Shown here: in pieces, positions 44,795 through 52,952 of the stretch
Layout of the letters: each line of letters begins with the position of its first letter
Position numbering within the stretch: the first letter of the stretch is position 1
Source of the DNA: Lyngbya sp. CCAP 1446/10
GTDB lineage: Bacteria > Cyanobacteriota > Cyanobacteriia > Cyanobacteriales > Microcoleaceae
Direction of reading: 5' to 3'
Assembly: GCF_026130175.1 (NCBI RefSeq)
Contig: NZ_JAIGNI010000030.1
Span: 1 to 64,000 of the forward strand
Length of the DNA stretch: 64,000 nt
Translations under genes and position numbers: made by a program
Notes under the pieces: generated by a model
Database searches by the model: none
Seen by the model: only the letters and a program-made list of their open reading frames with translations
What the model was told of the DNA's origin: nothing

Positions 44795-45388
44795 ATGACT
44801 AATCAGTTAGATAACGATAAGCTTCCGGTAGCCGCACAGCGAGTTGCCTTTGCCCTTCGTACAGCAGGCTGGGTGTGCTTCTGGGTGCAGTCAGTGCTGG
44901 CGGTGGTGGCGACGATCATTTTGCTCTTTGCCATCCCCTTCGCTATCCCCAGCGCCACGGCCCCTGGGAGTTCAACCAGTGCCGGCACCGGCGGCGGCGT
45001 ATTTTTTGCCCTTTGCGGGCTGGCAGTGCTGGTTTACAGCGTATATCGCGCTTTCCGCTTCACCCGCTTGTCGAGAGAATTGCGATCGCCCGCCGCCAAT
45101 ACAGTCCGCCCCAAAAAAGCAGACACCATCAAACAAGTGCAGTTAACTCTGATCAGCAACTTATCAGGAATGCTCCTGACACTGATCGGTGCAGAGGCAA
45201 TCAGTGGCACGCTTTTAGCCAAATCTTTAGCTCAGCCGCAAGCTTTGTTCGGTGCGGCAGTCGATTTCAGCAGATTTATTCAGCCTTTAGACATATTTGT
45301 GGTACTAGCCAATACTCACGCCACGGTTGCCCACTTTGTCGGGATTATCGGTGCTCTTTGGTTGCTCGATCGCATCCACAAGCAATAG
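44795..45388 (+). CDS. DUF3611 family membrane protein
   Basis: This 197-residue protein has four membrane segments (about 25-50, 65-85, 120-140 and 165-190) and the conserved RVAFALRTAGWVCFWVQSVL start of the DUF3611 family, which is shared by cyanobacteria and chloroplasts. NTHATVAHFVGIIGALWLLDRI closes the protein, as in relatives. The function of the family is not established; it is likely in the thylakoid or plasma membrane. It is divergent from the Hli gene across 165 bases. Confidence 0.88.
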   Translation: MTNQLDNDKLPVAAQRVAFALRTAGWVCFWVQSVLAVVATIILLFAIPFAIPSATAPGSSTSAGTGGGVFFALCGLAVLVYSVYRAFRFTRLSRELRSPAANTVRPKKADTIKQVQLTLISNLSGMLLTLIGAEAISGTLLAKSLAQPQALFGAAVDFSRFIQPLDIFVVLANTHATVAHFVGIIGALWLLDRIHKQ

Positions 45389-45392
45389 AAAA

Positions 45393-45452
45393 TCGGGAAT
45401 TGGGAATTGGGAATTGGGAATTGGTAATTGCGACTCTCCCCCTCTCCCCCAA
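45393..45452. repeat. GGGAATT and CTCTCCCC short tandem repeats
   Basis: About four GGGAATT units are followed by two CTCTCCCC units directly after the DUF3611 gene. The second motif matches the array at position 1. Confidence 0.8.
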
Positions 45453-45525
45453 CTGACATCCGGAATCACTGCCAAGCTTTAGAAGAACTTACTCAGATAC
45501 CTTCTAGCAAGACAACATAAACATC

Positions 45526-46668
45526 ATGGCACTGAAACCCGAGGCTTATTTTGGGGTGACAGATCACGCAACTATTGAAATTTCTCAAGAAAGTTTTCGT
45601 TCTGTCCTCGGTCTAATAGAAGCTGAACTCCTCTGTAGCGACACCTACAGCCAAGCTCTAGCTAGCTTGCAAACGATGTTGGGTGAAGCAGCCTCCGCTG
45701 CCGAAATTTTAATTAGAGCAGTTAGCAGAGAAGCCGTTAAGCTCGCATTCGATCGGTTTCCTAAACCAAACAAAACGGAAATACAAGTTGCCCAAGAAAG
45801 TTTGGCGACTGCAATTGGCGCCGCACCCTCTGTTAAAGAATTAGAGCCACCAGTAGATGCTCCTGTTTTCTATTGGCGCAGTGCTAGTGTCGAAGCGCCT
45901 TCTAACACCGAGTCCGATAATGAAAATTGCGATCGAGAGTCTAACACTTTAGAAGACAACAAACCAGCGCCCCAAGACGAAATTCAAGTCGAGTCGGCTG
46001 CAACTGCAACTGTCATCAGCCCCGCCAAATCCTTGCCAGGGTTCGGTTTTCCCAAGAAACCTAAAAAACTCACCAACGAAGAAGCAGCAGTAATGGCAGT
46101 TCAACAGCGAGAAGAGTGCTTGCAGGAGTTGGGCAGAGAATTGCGCAAGGGGCGACAAGTTCGATCGCTATCCCTCCAGCAACTCCACAGTCAAACTCTC
46201 GTCCCGCTGCACCACATCGAATCAATCGAAAATGGGGAAATGGAGAAACTGCCCCAAGATATTTACGTTAGAGGTTTTATCCGCAGACTCGGCGACGCTT
46301 TGGGGCTAGACGGCACCGCGATGGCGAATGCTTTGCCCAAACCCGCTCCGAGCGACATTTCTAGCACATATTTGTCTATTTCCAACTCACAGTCAGACGA
46401 AGGCTTTCAAATGCGTCCAGTGCATTTGTACATCGGCTACACCGCTTTGATGGCGGGGGCGATAGGAGGTGTAGGTTGGCTGTCGCAGCAACCCGTGGTG
46501 CCGGGGGCAAATGCAGCACCTCCAACGCAGGTGACACCGCCAGCCTCAGTTGCACCGTCTCCGAAAAGCCAAGCCCCGACACCTCAACCGGGTTTGAAGA
46601 AGTCTAACAGTCACGGAGGAATGATTATGGGGGCTGACATGGCTCCGCCGGAGGTGATTTTTGGTTAG
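45526..46668 (+). CDS. RodZ-like helix-turn-helix membrane protein
   Basis: This 380-residue protein has an N-terminal helical region (1-100), a disordered acidic linker, a HTH_25-type helix-turn-helix at about residues 205-275 (LGRELRKGRQVRSLSLQQL then IENGEMEKLPQDIYVRGF), a membrane segment at about 305-325, and a short Pro-rich tail. The HTH plus membrane segment is the layout of RodZ, which links MreB to the membrane in rod-shaped cells; mreBCD are 12 kb downstream. Unlike E. coli RodZ, the HTH is internal rather than N-terminal and the periplasmic beta domain is missing. The RodZ role is inference. Confidence 0.75.
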   Translation: MALKPEAYFGVTDHATIEISQESFRSVLGLIEAELLCSDTYSQALASLQTMLGEAASAAEILIRAVSREAVKLAFDRFPKPNKTEIQVAQESLATAIGAAPSVKELEPPVDAPVFYWRSASVEAPSNTESDNENCDRESNTLEDNKPAPQDEIQVESAATATVISPAKSLPGFGFPKKPKKLTNEEAAVMAVQQREECLQELGRELRKGRQVRSLSLQQLHSQTLVPLHHIESIENGEMEKLPQDIYVRGFIRRLGDALGLDGTAMANALPKPAPSDISSTYLSISNSQSDEGFQMRPVHLYIGYTALMAGAIGGVGWLSQQPVVPGANAAPPTQVTPPASVAPSPKSQAPTPQPGLKKSNSHGGMIMGADMAPPEVIFG

Positions 46669-46705
46669 AGTGTTGTTGGGCGATCGATCGCCCGACAACA
46701 CTCTA
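46666..46705 (+). terminator. 40-bp palindrome overlapping the stop codon
   Basis: Starting with the TAG stop of the HTH gene, TAGAGTGTTGTTGGGCGATC is followed at once by its reverse complement with one mismatch. The hairpin has 20-base arms and includes a HIP1-like GGCGATCGATCGCC centre. No T tract follows, so it may be a stability element or cruciform rather than a true terminator. Confidence 0.6.
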
Positions 46706-46835
46706 GGCACAGGCCAAGTTTCAAAATCTCAAATCCCCCAATCGTGTCCCCAAAGTGAATTTTCAATTACATCAGGAAACCCAATATGTGCGATAAACTA
46801 TCTATTTGACCAGTCATTTCGAGGTTTCCGAGAAA

Positions 46836-48845
46836 ATGAGTTCCCCTGCCACCGTTGCTTCCTCCGATCTCGATCCGCTATCGACTCAGCCACAAACAGT
46901 CACGAGTTTGGCTGTATCGCACAGTGCTTTGGTAGCCGCTTCTCAACTGCCACAAAAATCTTGGACAATAGAAGATAGCGAGAAACTATACCGCATTCAA
47001 GGTTGGGGCGAACCCTATTTTTCGATCAATGCCGCCGGTCACGTTACAGTCTCTCCCAAGGGCGATCGCGGCGGTTCCCTCGACTTGTGCGAACTGGTAG
47101 AATCGCTCAAACAGCGAAATTTGGCTTTGCCCCTGCTGATTCGATTCTCTGATATTTTGGAAGATCGGATCGATCGCCTAAATTCCTGTTTTGCCAGAGC
47201 GATCGCCCGCTACAATTACAAAAACGTCTATCGCGGTGTCTTTCCAGTCAAATGCAACCAGCACCGACAATTAATTCAAGACTTGGTGCGTTTCGGTCAA
47301 CCCCATCACTTCGGACTAGAAGCCGGCTCAAAACCAGAATTAATGATCGCTTTGGCGACCTTAAAAACCCCAGGCGCTTTGTTAATTTGCAACGGTTACA
47401 AAGACCGCGAATACATCGAAACCGCAATTTTGGCTCAGCGGCTAGGGCAAACTTCCGTGATTGTGCTGGAGCAAATTGAGGAAGTAGAACTCGCAATCGC
47501 AGCGAGCAAAGCATTGGGAATTAAACCGATTTTGGGGGTGCGAGCCAAACTCACTACCAAAGGTATTGGCCGCTGGGGAGGTTCCACGGGCGATCGGGCA
47601 AAATTTGGCTTGACAATTCCTGAAATTATCCGCGCCGTCGGGGAACTAGAAAAAGCTGGAATGCTCGACTGTTTGCAGTTACTGCACTTCCACATCGGCT
47701 CTCAAATTTCCTCAATTAGCGTCATCAAAGACGCCATTCGGGAAGCCAGCCACATCTATGTAGAATTAGCGAAATTGGGAGCTAACATGAACTACTTGGA
47801 CGTAGGTGGCGGGCTCGGCGTTGACTACGACGGCTCTAAAACCAACTTCCACGCTTCCAAAAACTACAATATGCAAAACTACGCAAACGACGTAGTAGCG
47901 GGAGTTAAAGATGCCTGTGATGAGCGGAAACTGCCGGTGCCAATTATCATTAGTGAAAGCGGGCGGGCGATCGCATCTCACCAATCAGTCTTAGTTTTTG
48001 ACGTACTCGGTACTAGCGATGTCCCCAGAGAAGTACCAGAACCAGTAGACGAAAACGCACACCAAATTCCGCGCAATCTTTACGAAATCTACCAATCTAT
48101 CACTCCCGAAAATTACCAAGAAGTCTATCACGATGCTATCCAATTCAAGGAAGAAGCAATCAGTTTATTTAACTTAGGCTATTTGGGAATTGCGGAACGG
48201 GCAAAAACCGAACAGTTGTACTGGGCTTGCTGCGATAAAATACAGACAATCGCGCGGCAAAAAGACTACGTATCGGACGATTTGGAAGACCTGGAAAAGG
48301 TGATGGCGTCCATTTATTACATCAACTTATCTGTTTTTCAGTCAGTACCAGACAGTTGGGCAATTAACCAATTGTTCCCAATTATGCCAATTAACCGACT
48401 CGACGAAGAACCGACTCAACGAGGAATTTTAGCTGATCTCACCTGCGACAGCGACGGCAAAATTGACCAATTTATCGATTTGCGAGATGTCAAGTCGGTT
48501 TTGGAGCTGCATACTCTCAAACCCGGAGAACCTTACTATTTGGCGCTATTTTTGGGAGGTGCTTATCAAGAAATTATGGGCAATCTTCACAACTTATTCG
48601 GCGATGCAAATACAGTTCACATTCAGCTAACGCCTTCTGGCTATCATATCGAACACGTTGTGAAAGGGGACACTATGAAAGAAGTTCTCAGCTACGTACA
48701 ATATGATGCAGAAAGTTTGGTTGAAAGCATCCGCCGTCAGACAGAAGCAGCTTTGCAGCAAAATAAAATTACTCTTTCCGAGGCCCAACTTTTGCTGCAA
48801 AATTACGAGCGGAGTCTCAGTCAATATACTTATTTGCAGTCCTAG
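46836..48845 (+). CDS. speA: Biosynthetic arginine decarboxylase
   Basis: This 669-residue PLP enzyme converts arginine to agmatine, the first step of polyamine synthesis. The family's N-terminus YRIQGWGEPYFSINAAGHV, the PLP-lysine strand VFPVKCNQHRQLIQDLV, and HFHIGSQISS are visible. I chose the ATG at 46,836 (MSSPATVASS), which follows GAGG about twelve bases upstream; a TTG at 46,806 would add ten residues. The size matches the large SpeA type found in cyanobacteria and plants. A polyamine-synthase-like gene lies at 41,900 and the rest of the agmatine pathway is outside the window. Confidence 0.96.
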   Translation: MSSPATVASSDLDPLSTQPQTVTSLAVSHSALVAASQLPQKSWTIEDSEKLYRIQGWGEPYFSINAAGHVTVSPKGDRGGSLDLCELVESLKQRNLALPLLIRFSDILEDRIDRLNSCFARAIARYNYKNVYRGVFPVKCNQHRQLIQDLVRFGQPHHFGLEAGSKPELMIALATLKTPGALLICNGYKDREYIETAILAQRLGQTSVIVLEQIEEVELAIAASKALGIKPILGVRAKLTTKGIGRWGGSTGDRAKFGLTIPEIIRAVGELEKAGMLDCLQLLHFHIGSQISSISVIKDAIREASHIYVELAKLGANMNYLDVGGGLGVDYDGSKTNFHASKNYNMQNYANDVVAGVKDACDERKLPVPIIISESGRAIASHQSVLVFDVLGTSDVPREVPEPVDENAHQIPRNLYEIYQSITPENYQEVYHDAIQFKEEAISLFNLGYLGIAERAKTEQLYWACCDKIQTIARQKDYVSDDLEDLEKVMASIYYINLSVFQSVPDSWAINQLFPIMPINRLDEEPTQRGILADLTCDSDGKIDQFIDLRDVKSVLELHTLKPGEPYYLALFLGGAYQEIMGNLHNLFGDANTVHIQLTPSGYHIEHVVKGDTMKEVLSYVQYDAESLVESIRRQTEAALQQNKITLSEAQLLLQNYERSLSQYTYLQS

Positions 48846-49000
48846 TCAGTTGACAGTTGACAGTTGACAGTTGACAGTTGACAGTTGGCAGTTGGCAGTT
48901 GACAGTTGACAGTTGACAGTTGGCAGTTGACAGTTGACAGTTGACAGTTGACAGTTGACAGTTGGCAGTTGGCAGTTGACAGTTGACAGTTGACAGTTGT
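48846..49000. repeat. Heptamer array AGTTGAC, about 22 units
   Basis: Directly after the speA stop codon, about 22 head-to-tail copies of the heptamer AGTTGAC or AGTTGGC fill 155 bases. There are no spacers, so it is not a CRISPR. It is the longest such array in the window. Confidence 0.95.
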
Positions 49001-49028
49001 CATTAGGAGTGCTGTCCCCGATCGCGAA

Positions 49029-49087
49029 CCTCATCCAAGGTCATTAGTCATTAGTTGACAACTGATGACTAATGACCTTGGATGAGG
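49029..49087. repeat. 59-bp near-perfect palindrome
   Basis: A 29-base arm beginning CCTCATCCAAGGTCATTAG is followed, after one base, by its reverse complement with a single mismatch. It lies between the convergent speA and nucleotidyltransferase genes, where a bidirectional terminator or cruciform could act. Positions 49,108-49,142 add a TTAGCAATTACCAA repeat. Confidence 0.9.
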
Positions 49088-49142
49088 TAGAGTGCAAAAG
49101 GAGAAATTTACCAATTAGCAATTACCAATTAGCAATTACCAA

Positions 49143-50312
49143 TTATTCACCACCAGTGTCGCTGAGAATTTGTGCGATCGTCCGCTGCTCTTCTCCATGT
49201 ACAGTTGGTAAAACTTGGCGAGCGTCAGTAATCAGCCAATCGAGAGCCGCCGCTTGCAAATCGATCGAAGCCCCGGTTTTATCAACGCAGTAGCGCCCGA
49301 ACACCAGTTTGTCAACCAACCGCACCTCCGGCCCCAAACGGGAATACTCAAAAATCACGCTGTTTTCCACAGTCGCCCCGCTGCAAAGCCAACAATTTGG
49401 GCCGATCATTGTCGGGCCGACAATTTTTGCTCCGTCTTCAATTTTCGTCATCCCGCCAATGTAAACAGGCCCGGTAATATCAACTTTGTCCCAGTTCACA
49501 GCTACATTCAAACCAGCGTAAATACCCGGGCGCACTTCAATTCCCGGAATCGAAACATTTTTGATTTCTCCCAACAGCACGCTCTGAATAGCCCGCCAAT
49601 AGTCAGGAACTTTTCCGATATCCACCCACTCAAAGTCCATGCTAATCCCGTAAAAAGGCGCTCCTGCTGCTACTAGGGCCGGGAATAACTGCGAACCGAT
49701 ATCGTATTCCTCACCCGAAGGGATGTAATTGAATATTTCCGGTTCAAAAATATAAATACCAGTGTTAATGTCGGTACTCAGAGCTTCCTCTACAGAAGGT
49801 TTTTCTTGGAAATCTTTAATTTTGCCAGAATCGTCTGTTACCACAACTCCGTAACTAGGAACCTGCTCGCGGGGAACTGATTTCATCACAATAGTAGCGA
49901 TCGCCCCTTTTTCCCGATGCCACTTCACAGCAGCAGTCAAGTCCAAGTCAATCAAAGCATCGCCGCACAGCACCACAAAAGTATCGTCAAAAAACGGCGA
50001 GAAGTCCTGAATTCGCCTCATGCCGCCAGCGGAACCGAGAGCCTCTCCAATCAGTTCTCCGTCCTCAATTCGCCCTTCAAAAGAATAGCCAATTTGTACC
50101 CCAAACTTTTGACCGTCACGGAAGTAGTTTTCAATCACATCTGCGAGGTGGGAAACATTGACCATAATCTGGTCAAATCCGTGCTGGCGGAGCAATTCTA
50201 CCAAGAACTCCATCACAGGCTTTTGCAGGATGGGAATCATCGGTTTGGGTATTGTCTGAGTAATGGGACGGACGCGAGTGCCTTTACCTGCCGCCAGAAT
50301 CATCGCTTTCAT
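49143..50312 (-). CDS. NDP-sugar pyrophosphorylase (mannose/glucose-1-phosphate nucleotidyltransferase)
   Basis: This 389-residue enzyme has an N-terminal nucleotidyltransferase domain with MILAAGKGTRVRPIT and the TIPKPMIPI lysine motif, a metal/nucleotide aspartate in VVLCGDALIDLDL, and a C-terminal left-handed beta-helix (hexapeptide-like GIYAGLNVAVNW to GPTMIGPNCWLCSGATV). It makes an activated sugar such as GDP-mannose or dTDP/UDP-glucose for glycan synthesis. I chose the ATG at 50,312 because the family starts MKAMILAAG; the frame extends twelve codons further. It lacks the phosphomannomutase-like extension carried by a longer cyanobacterial form. The exact substrate is uncertain. Confidence 0.9.
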   Translation of the reverse strand: MKAMILAAGKGTRVRPITQTIPKPMIPILQKPVMEFLVELLRQHGFDQIMVNVSHLADVIENYFRDGQKFGVQIGYSFEGRIEDGELIGEALGSAGGMRRIQDFSPFFDDTFVVLCGDALIDLDLTAAVKWHREKGAIATIVMKSVPREQVPSYGVVVTDDSGKIKDFQEKPSVEEALSTDINTGIYIFEPEIFNYIPSGEEYDIGSQLFPALVAAGAPFYGISMDFEWVDIGKVPDYWRAIQSVLLGEIKNVSIPGIEVRPGIYAGLNVAVNWDKVDITGPVYIGGMTKIEDGAKIVGPTMIGPNCWLCSGATVENSVIFEYSRLGPEVRLVDKLVFGRYCVDKTGASIDLQAAALDWLITDARQVLPTVHGEEQRTIAQILSDTGGE

Positions 50313-50625
50313 TCTTAACTTCCTCAACCCTCTGTTAATTGATATCAACTCAACAATTAGATGCTAGCGGTTGCGATCGCATCGATGGCGATCGCAGCAA
50401 AATCCTGACCTGTTTATAGGCGACATCGTACCAGGCTATCAATCATTTATGCCCAATTTGCCTGTTTGCCTGGATTTAACCAACCAGGAATCAGAAATCA
50501 GAAATAATATCAAGTCAGGGTGAATGCAGGTACATTGCGCTAGGGACGGGTTCGCCCGGATATCCGTCAAGAGTTCCAGAGACCGGTCAACCCGCCCCGG
50601 AAGCCTATCTGATGCACATCCAAGC
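50313..50625. other. Intergenic region with palindromic element copy 3
   Basis: This 313-base gap separates two minus-strand genes. Positions 50,541-50,598 hold a TAGGGACGGGTT to AACCCGCCCC palindrome. A GCGATCGCATCGATGGCGAT HIP1 cluster lies near 50,374. Nothing else is recognised. Confidence 0.6.
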
Positions 50626-51432
50626 TCACAGCGCCCTGATTTTGAGGTCTTGATAAAACTCCTCTTGAAGCAACTCTACTTTAGACTGAGCCGACAGCAG
50701 CAACAGCGCCCAAAAAACACCCACGCGGTCATAATTGGGCAAGGGAACTTCCCCAGTCGATAGCGGGGGCTGATGGTCAACAGAGGAATGCAAACCGTTA
50801 TGATGCCAGAGTTCCAGCAATTTGTCCAATTCGAGCCAACCCTCGTCAATTTCTGAGCCGCGCTGGGCGAGAAACTGATCGAGTTCATTAGCCGTTTCCA
50901 CGAGATTTTCTTGGTGAGCCAGCTCAAATATAGCCTGGGCTGCTTGCGATCGCATTTTTGAGGTCGGGCGGCGCCGGGGAGCAACTGTCTGCTCCATTGC
51001 AGCTTTCATCAACTGCAACTGCTCGATCAGTTCTGGGAGAGTCACCGGGCGTTTTTGTGGCAGTTGAGCTACACCGCGACGGCGCAATTGCCGCTCCAGA
51101 TGCTGCGGCAAATTTCGCCCTCGTTCTGCGTCTTCGAGGGCGGCTTCGTCCAATTCGGGATTTGGCGGGGGTTCTGAGAGGACAATACTTTCTGCTTTGA
51201 GCAAAACCAGCATTGAAGCGTACAAAAACGCTTGGCCGGAGTGGGACAAATCGGAGAAATCCGAACTCTGATCGGCATCGGAGGCGTTGGTGAGTTGGCT
51301 CAAACATCGATCAAACACTTCAATGACTTTAACGTCCCAAGGATCGATTTCTCCCCGTTCTGCTAAGTCAATTAAAATTGCGATCCCCTCAGAAATAGTT
51401 TCTAAACCATTTTGATCTCTGGAAACAGCCAT
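50626..51432 (-). CDS. scpA: Segregation and condensation protein A
   Basis: This 268-residue kleisin bridges the SMC heads and recruits ScpB. The N-terminal signature AILIDLAERGEIDPWDVKVIEV is characteristic of ScpA, followed by the helical FLYASMLVLLKAESIVLSE segment. The C-terminal winged helix binds the SMC head. Its partner smc is at 30,177-33,971; scpB is not in the window. A LapA-like remnant lies upstream on the same strand. Confidence 0.95.
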   Translation of the reverse strand: MAVSRDQNGLETISEGIAILIDLAERGEIDPWDVKVIEVFDRCLSQLTNASDADQSSDFSDLSHSGQAFLYASMLVLLKAESIVLSEPPPNPELDEAALEDAERGRNLPQHLERQLRRRGVAQLPQKRPVTLPELIEQLQLMKAAMEQTVAPRRRPTSKMRSQAAQAIFELAHQENLVETANELDQFLAQRGSEIDEGWLELDKLLELWHHNGLHSSVDHQPPLSTGEVPLPNYDRVGVFWALLLLSAQSKVELLQEEFYQDLKIRAL

Positions 51433-51498
51433 TCGATTTTATGTTTTATATTTTATATTTTAGATTTGTACTCTCCGAAAACGAGAGAGCATATCAAC

Positions 51499-51710
51499 TT
51501 AATTGGTACTCATTTCAGCAGTCTTGACCTCAGTCGAATCTGCACTTTCTAACAAAGGTGGTTTAGCTTCTACTTCTGCTTGATCAGAAAATTGGGTTTT
51601 AAACCCAATTTTCTGATAATTTGAACGGTAGTCGGCTCTGTATTTTCGATGCTGAATAATACTAGAGCCAAGCAAATCAGAAAGATGAAGAAGAAGTTTA
51701 ATACTCGCAT
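51499..51710 (-). pseudogene. LapA-like (DUF1049) small membrane protein, broken
   Basis: From the ATG at 51,710 the frame encodes 46 residues, beginning MRVLNFFFIFLICLALVLFS followed by IENTEPTTVQII. This is the first membrane helix and exit motif of the LapA family. The frame then enters a 33-base palindrome and stops at 51,570. Beyond the palindrome another frame continues with a plausible C-terminus (AEVEAKPPLLESADSTEVK) and stops at 51,499. The second membrane helix of LapA is missing. The likely history is deletion or replacement of the middle of the gene together with a palindrome insertion. A functional 46-residue single-helix protein is the alternative. Confidence 0.6.
51584..51616. 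repeat. Perfect 33-bp palindrome inside the LapA-like remnant
   Basis: TCAGAAAATTGGGTTT is followed by one T and then its exact reverse complement. Its ATTGGGTTTTAAACCCAAT core resembles the other AAACC/GGTTT palindromes of the window. It sits exactly where the LapA-like frame is lost. Confidence 0.9.
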
Positions 51711-51829
51711 TTTCTGTTCCTAATTCTCAATTCCGGTTATGCAAATTATTTGCCATTTGTCAACTTTTTTTGCAGAGGCTCCCAGTTTTTTTTGATAATA
51801 TCAAATCTGGTCAATGAACGATAATATCC

Positions 51830-51881
51830 TAGGGGCGGGTTTATGGGAACTTTGAGAGTTTATTGAACCGCGAACCCGCCC
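51830..51881. repeat. GGGCGGGTTT palindromic element, copy 4
   Basis: TAGGGGCGGGTTT at the left pairs with GAACCCGCCC at the right across about 30 bases. It lies 20 bases beyond the 3' end of the DUF3153 gene. Confidence 0.8.
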
Positions 51882-51900
51882 TGGAGCGAACATATCCTTT

Positions 51901-52728
51901 TTAGGTTTGGCTGATGTTTTGCGGTTTTTTGCTAATTCCCAGCGCTGGCAATATTTGATATTTCACAGCAATACCTGCCGCTACAAATAAGGCAATAATC
52001 AGCGCCCCAATGCCTACGGGACTGGGAATCCAGAATGTCGCCTCCAAATAGTTAAGTTCCCCCGGCTTCAGCTTCCAAACTAACTGCTTTCCCTGCTGAT
52101 AGCTTTGGGGAACCAGCGCACCGGCGACAGTAGTTTCAATATTTTCGGCACCCCAAGGCGTGTTCAAGCTAAAGTCTAGCTCCAAAAGTCCCCCCGGACT
52201 CAGCAGCGGACTGCCGTTTGAGGAAAGCAGAGAAAGTGAGCGCAAATCCAATTCCAAGCTCAACCGATTGCGCAGCACCAATAACAAATTATTCTGCTTG
52301 ACATTCAGGTGAGATTCAAACTTGGGTAAATCTGTTTCTAGGGGACTTGCGACGCGAGATTTGTTGGTTTGTGCGATCGGATTGTAGAATTGGTTGAACT
52401 TGTCTTCTAACTCGGCTCCATTATTAAAAGGAATAGTCACCATAACTTCTGTCTCGGAAAGCCGTTTAGTTTTTCCATCCAGCAATCTCACCCGCTGTTC
52501 TACGCTTTTCAACCAATCTCGAACGGTTTCGCTGCTGAAACTCGTCAACCTTTCCCCCAGTTTAATGTGCTGCACGATTTCGCCGCGAGTTTGACTCTCA
52601 AAGTTAACTCCGACATCGTACTGAACACAGCCAGTCACTAGAGTTAAAAGACACAAGACAAAAGGTAAAAGAAAGAAAAACTTTTTTTTCCTCTTCCCAG
52701 TTCCATCCTTGACAATTTCCTGCTTCAT
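51901..52728 (-). CDS. DUF3153 family lipoprotein
   Basis: This 275-residue protein has a basic N-terminus (GKRKKKFFF), a hydrophobic signal and a lipobox LVTGC, so the cysteine near residue 34 should be lipidated. The mature part contains the DUF3153 segment VQYDVGVNFESQTRGEIVQHI. A second membrane helix near residues 240-260 (GIGALIIALFVAAGIAV) anchors the C-terminus. It is found in cyanobacteria; its function is unknown. The ATG at 52,728 gives a full signal peptide. Confidence 0.88.
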   Translation of the reverse strand: MKQEIVKDGTGKRKKKFFFLLPFVLCLLTLVTGCVQYDVGVNFESQTRGEIVQHIKLGERLTSFSSETVRDWLKSVEQRVRLLDGKTKRLSETEVMVTIPFNNGAELEDKFNQFYNPIAQTNKSRVASPLETDLPKFESHLNVKQNNLLLVLRNRLSLELDLRSLSLLSSNGSPLLSPGGLLELDFSLNTPWGAENIETTVAGALVPQSYQQGKQLVWKLKPGELNYLEATFWIPSPVGIGALIIALFVAAGIAVKYQILPALGISKKPQNISQT

Positions 52729-52774
52729 TTTACCTTTTTTCCTATTTTTACCTTTAAACCGCTTCTAAAAACCT

Positions 52775-52952
52775 GAAGAACTCATTCAACTGTCAACTGT
52801 CAACTGTCAACTGTCAACTGTCAACTGTTTAAGGTACAACCAATAGTCCGGCAAGGGTTGAAACCCCTGCCTCAAAGCTGAAGTCATCTCAAGAGGACTG
52901 AAGAACTCATTCAACTGTCAACTGTCAACTGTCAATTGTCAACTATTTAAGA
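52775..52952. repeat. Duplicated block with TCAACTG heptamer arrays
   Basis: GAAGAACTCATTCAACTG begins two blocks, near 52,775 and 52,899, each continuing with TCAACTG heptamers and ending near TTTAAG. The second block overlaps the stop codon of the PmbA/TldE-like gene (52,947). The heptamer is the reverse complement of the AGTTGAC array after speA. Confidence 0.8.

Larger units (their letters stand above)
51433..51900. other. 468-base gap holding a broken gene and two palindromes
   Basis: The gap contains the LapA-like remnant at 51,499-51,710, a perfect palindrome at 51,584-51,616 and a GGGGCGGGTTT element at 51,830-51,881. AT-rich sequence fills the rest. Confidence 0.6.

Noticed and set aside
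48846-49000. CRISPR array
   Set aside because: The repeat unit is seven bases, without spacers, leader or cas genes.
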